From JAZDJJ01 sp043804035 (GTDB taxonomy: Bacteria > Bacteroidota > Bacteroidia > Palsa-948), in contig JAZDJJ010000091.1 in NCBI GenBank assembly GCA_043804035.1, positions 1 to 9,510 on the forward strand: a DNA stretch of 9,510 bases, in the 5' to 3' direction. The notes under the pieces are model-generated. The model saw only the letters and a program-made list of their open reading frames with translations. It did not search any database and had not been told where the DNA came from. How positions within the stretch are numbered: the stretch's first letter is position 1; every line of letters starts with the position of its first letter. Both the position numbers and the translations under genes were made by a program. Below are positions 1 to 7,098 of the stretch, piece by piece.

Positions 1-25
1 GGCAGGAGCGTTGCGGTGTAATTTT

Positions 26-47
26 TTTTGTTTATGCATAAACAAAA
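26..47. promoter_or_regulatory. 22-bp perfect palindrome, possible protein-binding site
   Basis: The core GTTTATGCATAAAC (30-43) is a perfect palindrome, and four T:A pairs on each side extend it to 22 bp without a mismatch. Neither strand has a T-run directly after the stem, so it does not look like an intrinsic terminator. A dimeric regulator site is the most natural reading, but no target gene can be assigned because the region to its left is outside the window. Function is inference. Confidence 0.3.
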
Positions 48-88
48 TTACTTCGCTTTCTTTTATCTTAACAGTGATTCTTTTTTAC

Positions 89-109
89 TTATTAACAAGG
101 TTATTAACA
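89..109 (+). repeat. Tandem TTATTAACA words (DnaA-box-like)
   Basis: TTATTAACA occurs at 89-97 and again at 101-109, 12 nt apart. Related words lie at 350-358 (TTATCAACA, plus strand) and 371-379 (TTATTAACA, minus strand). They resemble the bacterial DnaA box TTATCCACA with one or two changes. In such AT-rich DNA this could be chance, and no dnaA gene or other replication marker is in view, so an origin role is only a possibility. Confidence 0.2.
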
Positions 110-122
110 ATCAATTGTTGAT

Positions 123-290
123 TTATTCGTGCAACAAAGCCCCCTTTAACTGTGAACTACCAGTAACATTTAGTGAAGAAAAATTTCCAACTTGTGTAAA
201 GGCGTTTGATGTAAAAAAGATGAATAGCATTGATAGCATCAATTTGCCTGACTGACAAATTACAGGAGAGAAAAGAGATAATTTTTTCAT
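123..290 (-). pseudogene. Possible N-terminal stump of a secreted protein
   Basis: From the ATG at 288-290 the minus strand encodes 55 residues: a basic start (MKKLSLF), a hydrophobic stretch LMLSMLFIFFTSNAF that looks like the core and end of a signal peptide, then QVGNFSSLNVTGSSQLKGALLHE and a stop. The part after the signal has the Ser/Thr/Gly-rich, short-strand look of repetitive Bacteroidota surface or fibre-like proteins, and the stop falls abruptly in that pattern. The other two minus-strand frames do not continue it for any useful distance. I read it as a degraded remnant. A genuine small secreted peptide or a chance ORF cannot be excluded. No TAnnTTTG box is seen upstream of it. Confidence 0.3.
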
Positions 291-530
291 AAAAAAGATT
301 TTTAATTGAATGCAATAATACACAATTTGATAATACGTGCAAGAAAAAGTTATCAACAAAATGTTGCTAATGTTAATAACTATGTTAGGATTTATAGTTC
401 GGCTTTATTTCGGCTCTGCTCAATAACCACGCTCACCACAAGTGCAAGAAATATCACGAAAGTCGTTTTGATAATTTTCGTTTGCGACTTTTGGAATTTT
501 TTAAAAATATTTTCCTATTCATAAAAATAT

Positions 531-538
531 TACTTTTG
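531..538 (+). promoter_or_regulatory. Bacteroidota-type -7 promoter box of metK
   Basis: TACTTTTG matches the Bacteroidota sigma-factor -7 consensus TAnnTTTG exactly and ends 24 nt before the metK ATG. That predicts a short leader of roughly 20 nt. No clean TTTG is present at the ideal -33 spacing, so the upstream element is weak or absent. The short leader leaves no room for a SAM riboswitch. Confidence 0.5.
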
Positions 539-562
539 CAATCTAATTAATAATTTATTAAA

Positions 563-1843
563 ATGTCATACTTATTTACTTCCGAATCTGTATCCGAAGG
601 GCATCCCGATAAAGTTGCCGATCAAATTTCTGATACACTTGTTGATTATTTTCTCGCTTACGATTCACAGTCAAAAGTGGCTTGTGAAACACTTGTTACA
701 ACCGGGCAAGTAGTGCTTGCCGGTGAAGTGAAGAGCGATACTTATCTGGATGTGCAGGACATTACTCGCGATGTTATCCGACAGATTGGGTACACAAAAA
801 GCGAATATATGTTTGAAGCAAATTCCTGTGGAATTTTTTCTTCAATACATGAACAAAGTCCCGACATCAATAGAGGTGTTGTTCGCACTAAAAAAGAAGA
901 CCAGGGTGCTGGCGATCAGGGGATGATGTTCGGATATGCCTGTCGCGAAACAGATAATTATATGCCACTTCCGATTGAACTTGCTCATCTTCTCCTTTGG
1001 GAACTTTCAGAAATCCGCAGAGAGGGAAAGCAAATGAAATATCTTCGTCCGGATTCTAAAAGTCAAGTAACAATTGAATATGACGACAAAAATATCCCTG
1101 TAAGAATTGATACTATTGTTGTTTCTACTCAGCATGATGATTTTGATACTGATGACCAGATGCTAAAAAAAATCAAAGAAGATGTAATTAACATTCTTAT
1201 TCCGAAAGTAAAAAATAAACTTCCAAAAAGAGTTCAGGCATTGTTCAACGACAAAATAATTTATCATGTAAATCCCACCGGAAAATTTGTTATTGGCGGT
1301 CCTCACGGAGATACCGGTTTGACAGGAAGAAAAATAATTGTTGATACTTATGGAGGTAAGGGTGCTCATGGTGGAGGAGCATTTTCGGGAAAGGATCCTT
1401 CAAAAGTTGATCGTTCGGCTGCTTATGCTGTCCGCCACATTGCAAAAAATATGGTTGCTGCCGGATTGTGCGATGAAGTGCTTGTGCAGGTGGCTTACGC
1501 CATTGGTGTTGCACAGCCAGTTGGGTTGTTCGTAAATACATACAATACTTCAAAAGTAAAAATTAGTGATGGTGAAATAGCAAAACGTATTCTGAAAATA
1601 TTTGACATGCGTCCTTATTACATTGAACAACGTTTCAAACTACGTACTCCTATTTATTTAGAAACTGCTTCGTATGGACACATGGGGCGTGAAACAAAAG
1701 AAGTGGTGAAAGTTTTTTATGCGGGAAAAAAGATAGAGAAAAAAATAAGGGTAAAACTTTTTCCTTGGGAAGAATTGAATTATGTTGATGCATTAAGAAA
1801 AGAATTTGATTTTTCTTCAAAAGCAGAATTAGTAGAAGCGTAG
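563..1843 (+). CDS. metK: S-adenosylmethionine synthase
   Basis: This cytosolic enzyme makes S-adenosylmethionine, the main methyl donor, from methionine and ATP. The 426-residue product shows the family signatures in order: the N-terminal GHPDK with the catalytic-site His14, the ATP-binding motif GAGDQG (115-120), DTGLTGRKIIVDTYGG (250-265) and the glycine-rich P-loop-like signature GGGAFSGKDPSKVD (270-283). All three repeated domains are present, and the length is somewhat over the approximately 384 residues of E. coli MetK, which fits Bacteroidota homologues. The ATG at 563 starts with the expected SYLFTSESVSEGHPDK sequence and lies 24 nt after a TACTTTTG promoter box. No terminator hairpin is visible just after the stop; a repeat element begins 40 nt downstream. 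The gene appears intact and functional. Confidence 0.97.
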   Translation: MSYLFTSESVSEGHPDKVADQISDTLVDYFLAYDSQSKVACETLVTTGQVVLAGEVKSDTYLDVQDITRDVIRQIGYTKSEYMFEANSCGIFSSIHEQSPDINRGVVRTKKEDQGAGDQGMMFGYACRETDNYMPLPIELAHLLLWELSEIRREGKQMKYLRPDSKSQVTIEYDDKNIPVRIDTIVVSTQHDDFDTDDQMLKKIKEDVINILIPKVKNKLPKRVQALFNDKIIYHVNPTGKFVIGGPHGDTGLTGRKIIVDTYGGKGAHGGGAFSGKDPSKVDRSAAYAVRHIAKNMVAAGLCDEVLVQVAYAIGVAQPVGLFVNTYNTSKVKISDGEIAKRILKIFDMRPYYIEQRFKLRTPIYLETASYGHMGRETKEVVKVFYAGKKIEKKIRVKLFPWEELNYVDALRKEFDFSSKAELVEA

Positions 1844-1882
1844 TTCTTGTTCATTTCAATTTAAAAAATATTTGACTTTTGT

Positions 1883-2020
1883 GCGGTTCCAAAAACACAG
1901 AAAACACTTAACCACGAAGGTCACCAAGAAATCACAAAGTTCACAAAGCATTGATTTTATTGAGTTCTTTGTGAAATGATTTTGTGTACTTCGTGTTAAA
2001 AAATCAATTTTTGGAACCGC
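1883..2020. mobile_element. 138-bp MITE-like hairpin element, type A ends
   Basis: GCGGTTCCAAAAA (1883-1895) and its exact reverse complement (2008-2020) bound the element. The interior is also self-complementary: CACGAAG (1913-1919) pairs with CTTCGTG (1989-1995), and TTCACAAAG (1940-1948) pairs with CTTTGTGAA (1967-1975), so the whole unit can fold into a long hairpin. It codes for nothing. No clear target-site duplication was found; CTTTTGT on the left and CTTTTAT on the right are only similar. It occupies most of the metK-gmk gap and ends 32 nt before the gmk ATG. The same end sequence with one change recurs at 9393-9405. A non-autonomous transposable element or a mobile palindromic repeat is the best reading. 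Confidence 0.7.
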
Positions 2021-2052
2021 CCTTTTATTTTTCTTTGATTTGTATTTCCAAA

Positions 2053-2631
2053 ATGTCAGATAAAATTATCATATTCTCAGCTCCATCCGGTGCAGGAAAA
2101 ACTACTGTTGTTCGCCACATCTTAAAAAAATTTCGTGATGTAGAGTTTTCTATTTCTGCTTGCACACGTCAGCGCAGATTAAATGAAATTGACGGGAAGG
2201 ACTATTATTTTATTTCTGCCGAAGAGTTCAAACACAAAATAAAAAAGCATGAGTTTGCAGAGTGGGAAGAAGTATATCCGAGACAATTTTATGGAACATT
2301 GAAATCAGAAGTTAAGCGAATATGGAGTATCGGCAAGCAAGTAATTTTTGATGTGGATGTGCAAGGCGGTTTGAATCTGAAGCAGCAGTTTGGTAAAAAA
2401 GCATTTGCCATTTTTATCATGCCTCCATCTATAGAAATATTGGAATTTCGTTTGAAGGGAAGAAAAACTGAAACAAAAAAAGGTATAGTAAAAAGAATTG
2501 ACAAAGCAAAACAAGAAATTCTTATGGCATATCAGTTTGACGAAATTCTTGTCAACGAAAATCTTGATACTACTTGTGCTGAAGCAGAGAATTTAGTTGG
2601 AACATTTTTGAAAAATAAAATCAATGAATAA
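2053..2631 (+). CDS. gmk: Guanylate kinase
   Basis: It phosphorylates GMP to GDP with ATP, an essential cytosolic step in guanine nucleotide supply. The 192-residue product has the kinase P-loop SAPSGAGKTT (9-18), the GMP-binding region FSISACTR (32-39) with DGKDYYF (47-53) and FAEWEEVYPRQFYGT (68-82), the core strand VIFDVDVQGG (97-106), and the lid region RLKGRKTETKKG (133-144) that supplies ATP-contacting arginines. The usual GRGTE is GRKTE here, a small departure. The frame is open back to an ATG at 1984, but that extension lies inside the repeat element and is unlike the family, so the ATG at 2053 (MSDKIIIFSAPSG) is chosen. Its stop TAA shares one base with the nadD start, indicating co-transcription. 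Its promoter is not obvious. Confidence 0.95.
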   Translation: MSDKIIIFSAPSGAGKTTVVRHILKKFRDVEFSISACTRQRRLNEIDGKDYYFISAEEFKHKIKKHEFAEWEEVYPRQFYGTLKSEVKRIWSIGKQVIFDVDVQGGLNLKQQFGKKAFAIFIMPPSIEILEFRLKGRKTETKKGIVKRIDKAKQEILMAYQFDEILVNENLDTTCAEAENLVGTFLKNKINE

Positions 2632-3188
2632 TGAAAATCGGCATTCTTTCCGGCTCGTTCAATCCAGTTCATATCGGGCATTTGGCTATTGCTAATTACA
2701 TGGCAGAGTTTACTGACCTGAAAGAAGTTTGGCTCGTAGTTTCTCCTGATAATCCTCACAAAGAAAAAGATTCGCTTTCAAACGCTCAGAAAAGATTGTA
2801 TGCAGTAAAGAAAGCAGTAGGAAAAAATCCAAAGATAAAAGTCAGTGATGTGGAATTCTATCTTTCGCGTCCATCTTATACTATTAACACATTGGAGTAT
2901 CTGAAGAAAAAATTTCCTCAACATAAATTTGTTCTCATCATTGGTTCGGATAATCTCATCACATTTCATAAATGGAAAAACTATAAAAAAATTTTAAGCG
3001 GATATAAAATTTATGTTTATCCACGAAGTTCCACTTTGGCTAAAGGAAGATTAAAAAAGATTTCTGTTTCAGAAGAAATAAAAAATCATCGCAATATTAT
3101 CATCATAAACGCTCCGAAAATTAATATTTCATCTACGTTTATCCGTGAGGCGATAAAAGATGGAAAGGATATGAGATATTTTATGTAA
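2631..3188 (+). CDS. nadD: Nicotinate-nucleotide adenylyltransferase
   Basis: It joins nicotinate mononucleotide and ATP to give deamido-NAD, a late step in NAD synthesis. The 185-residue product carries the nucleotidyltransferase signature GSFNPVHIGH (8-17), whose histidines bind the ATP phosphates, then SRPSYTINTL (79-88), GSDNL (105-109) with FHKWKNY (112-118), and the second nucleotide motif ISSTFIR (166-172). The start overlaps the gmk stop in TAATG, so the two are likely translated from one message. The protein ends at KDMRYFM, where relatives usually continue for some 15 residues (as I recall, typically P..., Y, ending near FY). Neither other frame downstream clearly supplies that tail. 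The catalytic part is complete, so it is probably active, but the C-terminus looks clipped. The heptamer tract begins 56 nt further on. Confidence 0.94.
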   Translation: MKIGILSGSFNPVHIGHLAIANYMAEFTDLKEVWLVVSPDNPHKEKDSLSNAQKRLYAVKKAVGKNPKIKVSDVEFYLSRPSYTINTLEYLKKKFPQHKFVLIIGSDNLITFHKWKNYKKILSGYKIYVYPRSSTLAKGRLKKISVSEEIKNHRNIIIINAPKINISSTFIREAIKDGKDMRYFM

Positions 3189-3243
3189 CTTCTCAACACC
3201 AGCAAGTAATTGCATAAAAACAGAATTACGATTTACGATTTTG

Positions 3244-3489
3244 CATTTTACATTTTACATTTTACATTTTCCATTTTGCATTTTACATTTTCCATTTTGC
3301 ATTTTACGATTTTACATTTTGCATTTTACATTTTGCATTTTACATTTTCCATTTTGCATTTTACATTTTGCATTTTGCATTTTGCATTTTGCATTTTACA
3401 TTTTACATTTTGCATTTTGCATTTTACATTTTACATTTTACATTTTACATTTTGCATTTTGCATTTTAGATTTTACATTTTGCATTTTA
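3244..3489. repeat. Heptanucleotide tract, 35 units of CATTTT(A/G/C)
   Basis: Counting by eye gives 35 consecutive units of 7 bp, with one unit of 8 bp (3307-3314, CGATTTTA) and one GATTTTA (3469-3475). The first six bases are otherwise constant, while the seventh is A in 18 units, G in 14 and C in 3, and never T. The order CATTTTC-CATTTTG-CATTTTA occurs three times (from 3265, 3286 and 3343), hinting at a 21-bp higher-order unit. Because 7 is not a multiple of 3, plus-strand frames stay open through it and give spurious ILHFTF-type ORFs (3210-3563, 3241-3597). There are no spacers, so it is not a CRISPR array. It fills the gap between convergent nadD and the protease, ending 10 nt from the protease stop. 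Confidence 0.95.
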
Positions 3490-3499
3490 GATTATCGCT

Positions 3500-5833
3500 T
3501 CATTTTGTTACAACGAACTTTTTTGTTACAGTGGCATCTCCTAATTTCATCCGACAAAAATAAACTCCTTGCAATAAACTGCCTTTACGAATTGTGAATC
3601 TATCCGAATTATTGGATGCTTGCGAAAATCCCGATTTGTTAAGATGAATGATTTCGGGATATACTTCCTGACCGAAGACATTAAATATTGATAATTCATA
3701 ATTCGTTTCATCTAAGGCAGGTGTAATTTGCAAAACAGTGTTTTCGCTGAAAGGATTAGGATATATGCTGAATTCAAAATCAAATCCAAAACAAGAAGAA
3801 GCCGAAACAGGATAAACTATTTTTACTATTCCCAAATAAGGAATTTTGTTATAGGCAGTAATTGTAACATCAATAGTATCAATCACATTCACAGCGGGAA
3901 AAGTAATTGTAACACTGCCACTACTAATGACTCCTATGCCAAGAATATTTCCGTTCAACGTTAAAGAGACGAAAGCATTTTGTATATTACAGGAAACCGT
4001 CAGTTGTGTAACTCCGATATTTTCTGTTGCAACATGCGATACGGTCATTGGAAGTGGAATATCCGTTCTCACCATCACAGAAGGGTCGCCAAAAAGTATC
4101 CATGTATCTGTCATATACATTCCGATAGCACCATAAGCATCGTTCATCTTCAGGCATCCATTCACCGAAATACCACCGAAGGTTCGCTTAATATTGTTTG
4201 TGTACGATTCAGTTAGAATAGAATTCATTTCATCTTGTCCTTTCATTGGTGGGATCCAATCTTGCTCTATTGTTGACATCAATGCGGCAATGGCGCCTGC
4301 GGGCTGTCCGTTGTTGTCGGTAGCACGAAGCCATGTTTCGGCAAAACAAGTATCATCACCGCTAAACTCGCCATTAAGACATGCTACGGACCATATAAAA
4401 GGATATGCATCGGTGTTAGTTAAATCATTTATTTCTGTATTTGAAAAAAATGTTGTACTCCACATTGTTTTGTTACCATGTCCGCAATAATTTATCACAC
4501 CGACTCTGTTGTTTATTGCAGCGGATAACATTAAAGGAGTCGGATTTCCTAAAGAATCTGATTCGCCCTGACTGCCATCATATAATTCTTTTACCGATGA
4601 ATAATTGTAGTTCATCAATCGGGTACGGATATTTCTTATATGTTGCCAATCGTATTCGTTATTATCACCCGGTCCCTCCACCGAAGCAATGCCAATCCCG
4701 TTCTTATAGCATGTATCGCCGGGATGAGGATATTTCTCATAGCGGATAACGCGGGTTGCCTGTGTGATTACATGCGATATGCTTTGTGCCGAAAATCTTC
4801 CGACCAGAATATCAGAATAACGATCATTACCAACAATATAGGAATAGCCATTATCAGAATCGCCCCAGTAATCGGGTATGTCGGGATCAGAAAATCGCAT
4901 CGGTGTAATTTCGGCAGAATCACCTACTAAAAGAAGAAAGGTAAGTCCTTTGGTATTGTAATAATTCCGGACATAATTTTTGATAGAATTTGTATCATTA
5001 CCTATGGTGGCAATATTTATCATCTCTACAGGCATTCCTGTTCTTCGTTTCCAATCAATGAAGGGCTGCATAGCATTCATGAAAGGTCCATAACATATAA
5101 TAAGCATATTGCCATGTTCTTCAATAGGAGTGGAGCGTAGAAAAACATCTCCATTCAGAAACTGATTCTTATACATCTGAGCAAATTCATCATTAATTTT
5201 TGATGGCATTATTGTTCTTTGAATAATATTTTCTCCATTGTTATCTACATGAACTAATGATAAAACAATTTCGGAATAAACCCTGAGTGTTTTTGTGAAT
5301 GGATTATATTGAAAAGGATAAACAACAACAGTTTGTCCTCTGTAGTCCCTCACAATATAAGGCGAGCGCAACTCGGCACAGATTGAAGGGAAGAATTTAT
5401 TTTGTGTATATTCCTCTCCTTTTATATAAGGAACATCTTTGGGATTTATGCTTCTGGAAAATGAACCTTTTGAAGGAGCAACTTCAATATTTGGATAATC
5501 TGTATAGATTGATGAAAGCACCTGCACTTCCATCTTTGCCCTATCAGGAATGATGATTGAAGCAATAAACTTTGGAACATCAGGAGCGCCTTGTTTTAGG
5601 ATTGGAGTTGCTTCATTGCATTTCACCGAAACCATTTCTCCCCAAGGAGTAACAACAACTTCTTTCGCAAAATCACTTACTGTAAATTTAATAGTAGATT
5701 CATTTTGCGTTCCTGAAACAAACTGAACGCTTTTTGTTTGACTGTTTCCTGATGCCTGAATAGAAAATAGTAAGCAACATCCTATAAACAATGCATTTAA
5801 ACTAATAATAGAAAAAATAAAATTTGGTTTCAT
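3500..5833 (-). CDS. Gingipain-like C25 cysteine protease with T9SS sorting domain
   Basis: This predicted secreted protease has 777 residues. A signal peptide (about 1-28, ending SIQASG) precedes a gingipain-type propeptide region (about 35-235). The C25 catalytic domain runs from about 240 (NMLIICYGPF) to 590; the catalytic His is likely H452 in NYCGHGN and the nucleophile C485 in SVACLNGEF. An Ig-like segment (about 595-675) leads to the C-terminal sorting domain (about 685-777), with SIYPNPF at the front, NVFGQEV inside and KKFVVTK at the end, the form recognised by the type IX system for export and surface attachment. It starts 12 nt after hemB and probably shares its transcript. The stop is TGA at 3500-3502, and no terminator hairpin follows. 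Whether it has Arg, Lys or other specificity cannot be read from the sequence. Confidence 0.93.
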   Translation of the reverse strand: MKPNFIFSIISLNALFIGCCLLFSIQASGNSQTKSVQFVSGTQNESTIKFTVSDFAKEVVVTPWGEMVSVKCNEATPILKQGAPDVPKFIASIIIPDRAKMEVQVLSSIYTDYPNIEVAPSKGSFSRSINPKDVPYIKGEEYTQNKFFPSICAELRSPYIVRDYRGQTVVVYPFQYNPFTKTLRVYSEIVLSLVHVDNNGENIIQRTIMPSKINDEFAQMYKNQFLNGDVFLRSTPIEEHGNMLIICYGPFMNAMQPFIDWKRRTGMPVEMINIATIGNDTNSIKNYVRNYYNTKGLTFLLLVGDSAEITPMRFSDPDIPDYWGDSDNGYSYIVGNDRYSDILVGRFSAQSISHVITQATRVIRYEKYPHPGDTCYKNGIGIASVEGPGDNNEYDWQHIRNIRTRLMNYNYSSVKELYDGSQGESDSLGNPTPLMLSAAINNRVGVINYCGHGNKTMWSTTFFSNTEINDLTNTDAYPFIWSVACLNGEFSGDDTCFAETWLRATDNNGQPAGAIAALMSTIEQDWIPPMKGQDEMNSILTESYTNNIKRTFGGISVNGCLKMNDAYGAIGMYMTDTWILFGDPSVMVRTDIPLPMTVSHVATENIGVTQLTVSCNIQNAFVSLTLNGNILGIGVISSGSVTITFPAVNVIDTIDVTITAYNKIPYLGIVKIVYPVSASSCFGFDFEFSIYPNPFSENTVLQITPALDETNYELSIFNVFGQEVYPEIIHLNKSGFSQASNNSDRFTIRKGSLLQGVYFCRMKLGDATVTKKFVVTK

Positions 5834-5845
5834 AATAGTTAAACT

Positions 5846-6844
5846 TTACATCCACCCATCTTCCATTATCTTCCTTGTGTGATACGAAATAATAATATCA
5901 GCCCCTGCGCGAGAAAGTGCATGCATATTTTCCATCACAATTTTTTGTTCATCAATCCAGTTTTTTGCCGATGCCGCTTTCACCATAGAATATTCACCCG
6001 ATACATTGTAACAAGATATTGGAAGTAAAGTATTAGAGCGAAGATTGGAAATCACATCCATATATGCCAGTGCCGGTTTCACCATTAAAATGTCTGCACC
6101 TTCTTGTTCATCAAGTAATGCTTCTTTCAATGTTTCGCGACCATTGCGGAAATCCATTTGATAACTTTTCCTGTCGCCTTTTTGTGGAGCACAATCAGCC
6201 GCTTCGCGAAAGGGACCGTAGTATGCCGAAGCAAATTTTATAGCGTAAGACATGATAGCAGTATTTTCAAAACCATTTTCATCTAATAAATTCCGAATTG
6301 CATAAACTCTTCCGTCCATCATATCGGAAGGTGCAACCATATCTGCACCGGCTTGGGCATGAGCAAGAGCCATTTTTGCCAGCACTGCCACACTTTTGTC
6401 GTTATGCAAATAAGGCAACTCTTCCTTTTTCCCGTGAGAATGAGGTGCTGTTAAAATTCCACAATGCCCGTGTGTAGTGTATGCGCATACACATATATCT
6501 GTAATCACATAAAGTTCTTCACCGAATTTTTTTTTCAGTTCTTTCACTGCTTTTACTACCACAGAATTATTACTAAACGATGAACTTGCGTTTTCTGTTT
6601 TCTTTTCTCCCACTCCAAAGAGCAGAATTTTATTAACACCATATTTCATTCCTGTTTCTATATCTTTCAAAAGTTCATCTACAGAAAAATGATGAATGCC
6701 GGGCATAGCATCAATGGGATGAATAATTTTTTTTCCCGGCACTACAAAATAGGGATAAATGAACATATCCTTTGAGAGCCGTGTTTCTGCAACCATCTCA
6801 CGGATGATGGGGTTTTTTCGGAGACGCCTTGGTCTTATTATCAT
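5846..6844 (-). CDS. hemB: Porphobilinogen synthase (delta-aminolevulinic acid dehydratase)
   Basis: It condenses two 5-aminolevulinate molecules to porphobilinogen in tetrapyrrole (heme) synthesis, in the cytosol. The 332-residue product begins with the typical RPRRLRKNPIIREMV. It has the active-site metal motif DICVCAYTTHGHCG (116-129) with Cys118, Cys120 and Cys128, which marks the zinc-dependent type, and the two Schiff-base lysines K203 in SYAIKFASAYYGPFR and K256 in MVKPALAYMD. The length is normal for the family. The ATG at 6842-6844 is the only start that keeps the conserved N-terminus. No TAnnTTTG box is visible in the roughly 100 nt upstream; two small mobile elements lie beyond that. 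The C25 protease gene follows on the same strand after 12 nt. Confidence 0.97.
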   Translation of the reverse strand: MIIRPRRLRKNPIIREMVAETRLSKDMFIYPYFVVPGKKIIHPIDAMPGIHHFSVDELLKDIETGMKYGVNKILLFGVGEKKTENASSSFSNNSVVVKAVKELKKKFGEELYVITDICVCAYTTHGHCGILTAPHSHGKKEELPYLHNDKSVAVLAKMALAHAQAGADMVAPSDMMDGRVYAIRNLLDENGFENTAIMSYAIKFASAYYGPFREAADCAPQKGDRKSYQMDFRNGRETLKEALLDEQEGADILMVKPALAYMDVISNLRSNTLLPISCYNVSGEYSMVKAASAKNWIDEQKIVMENMHALSRAGADIIISYHTRKIMEDGWM

Positions 6845-6949
6845 TGTTTTAAAGTTTTTAGTTTCTGGATTAACATCAATTATCTCATAGCGTAAGTTGA
6901 GTTTTTTGGCTTTGCTAATTCAGTATAGTTTTTATGGAATTTATATATC

Positions 6950-7065
6950 TAGGACTTACGCACTTTGTATATTTCTCGCAGATTTGATAAACGCAAAGTG
7001 TTTTCGTATTTCTTGGCGACTTTGCGTCTTGGCGAGAGACAAAAAGTATTCTTGCGTAAGTCCTA
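6950..7065. mobile_element. 116-bp MITE-like element, type B ends, with target duplication
   Basis: The ends TAGGACTTACGCA (6950-6962) and TGCGTAAGTCCTA (7053-7065) are exact reverse complements. The 5-bp direct repeat ATATC flanks the element on both sides (6945-6949 and 7066-7070), the footprint of a transposition event. The interior holds an inner hairpin, ACGCAAAG (6991-6998) with CTTTGCGT (7020-7027), and TCTCGC (6974-6979) with GCGAGA (7032-7037). It has no coding capacity, so a transposase must come from elsewhere. It lies upstream of hemB. Confidence 0.82.
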
Positions 7066-7098
7066 ATATCATAATCAGAATATTACATTTGATTATCT

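Larger units (their letters stand above)
1..562. other. AT-rich, mostly gene-free region upstream of metK
   Basis: No convincing full-length gene is visible on either strand. The stretch is strongly AT-rich and carries a 22-bp perfect palindrome (26-47), four TTATnAACA words (89-97, 101-109, 350-358 and, reversed, 371-379), a short minus-strand ORF with a signal-peptide-like start (123-290) and the probable metK promoter (531-538). The short plus-strand ORFs at 28-255 and 306-524 have no recognisable domain and look like chance openings. The gene that would end or begin to the left of position 1 is not visible. Confidence 0.6.

Noticed and set aside
459..500. Intrinsic terminator at the same 7-bp stem
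   Set aside because: The stem is short with a 19-nt loop, is not followed directly by a clean T-run, and no upstream gene is seen to need it.
459..562. SAM riboswitch or attenuator before metK
   Set aside because: AAAGTCG (459-465) and CGACTTT (485-491) can pair, but the stem lies upstream of the probable promoter box at 531 and the predicted leader is only about 20 nt.
1876..2028. Target-site duplication of the type A element (CTTTTGT / CTTTTAT)
   Set aside because: The copies differ and do not abut the inverted ends symmetrically, so chance in T-rich DNA is as likely.
1984..2052. Upstream start giving guanylate kinase 23 extra residues
   Set aside because: The extension lies in the repeat element and its end sequence and is unlike the family N-terminus; MSDKIIIFSAPSG at 2053 fits.
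3244..3489. CRISPR array
   Set aside because: Units are 7 bp, directly adjacent, with no spacers.
3210..3597. Two overlapping plus-strand ORFs of about 117 residues rich in ILHFTF
   Set aside because: They are only the translation of the heptamer tract in two frames; no start context or non-repetitive domain supports them.
6889..6898. Third type B end (AGCGTAAGTT)
   Set aside because: Only the inner part GCGTAAGT matches, and no partner end or duplication is present; at most a decayed remnant.
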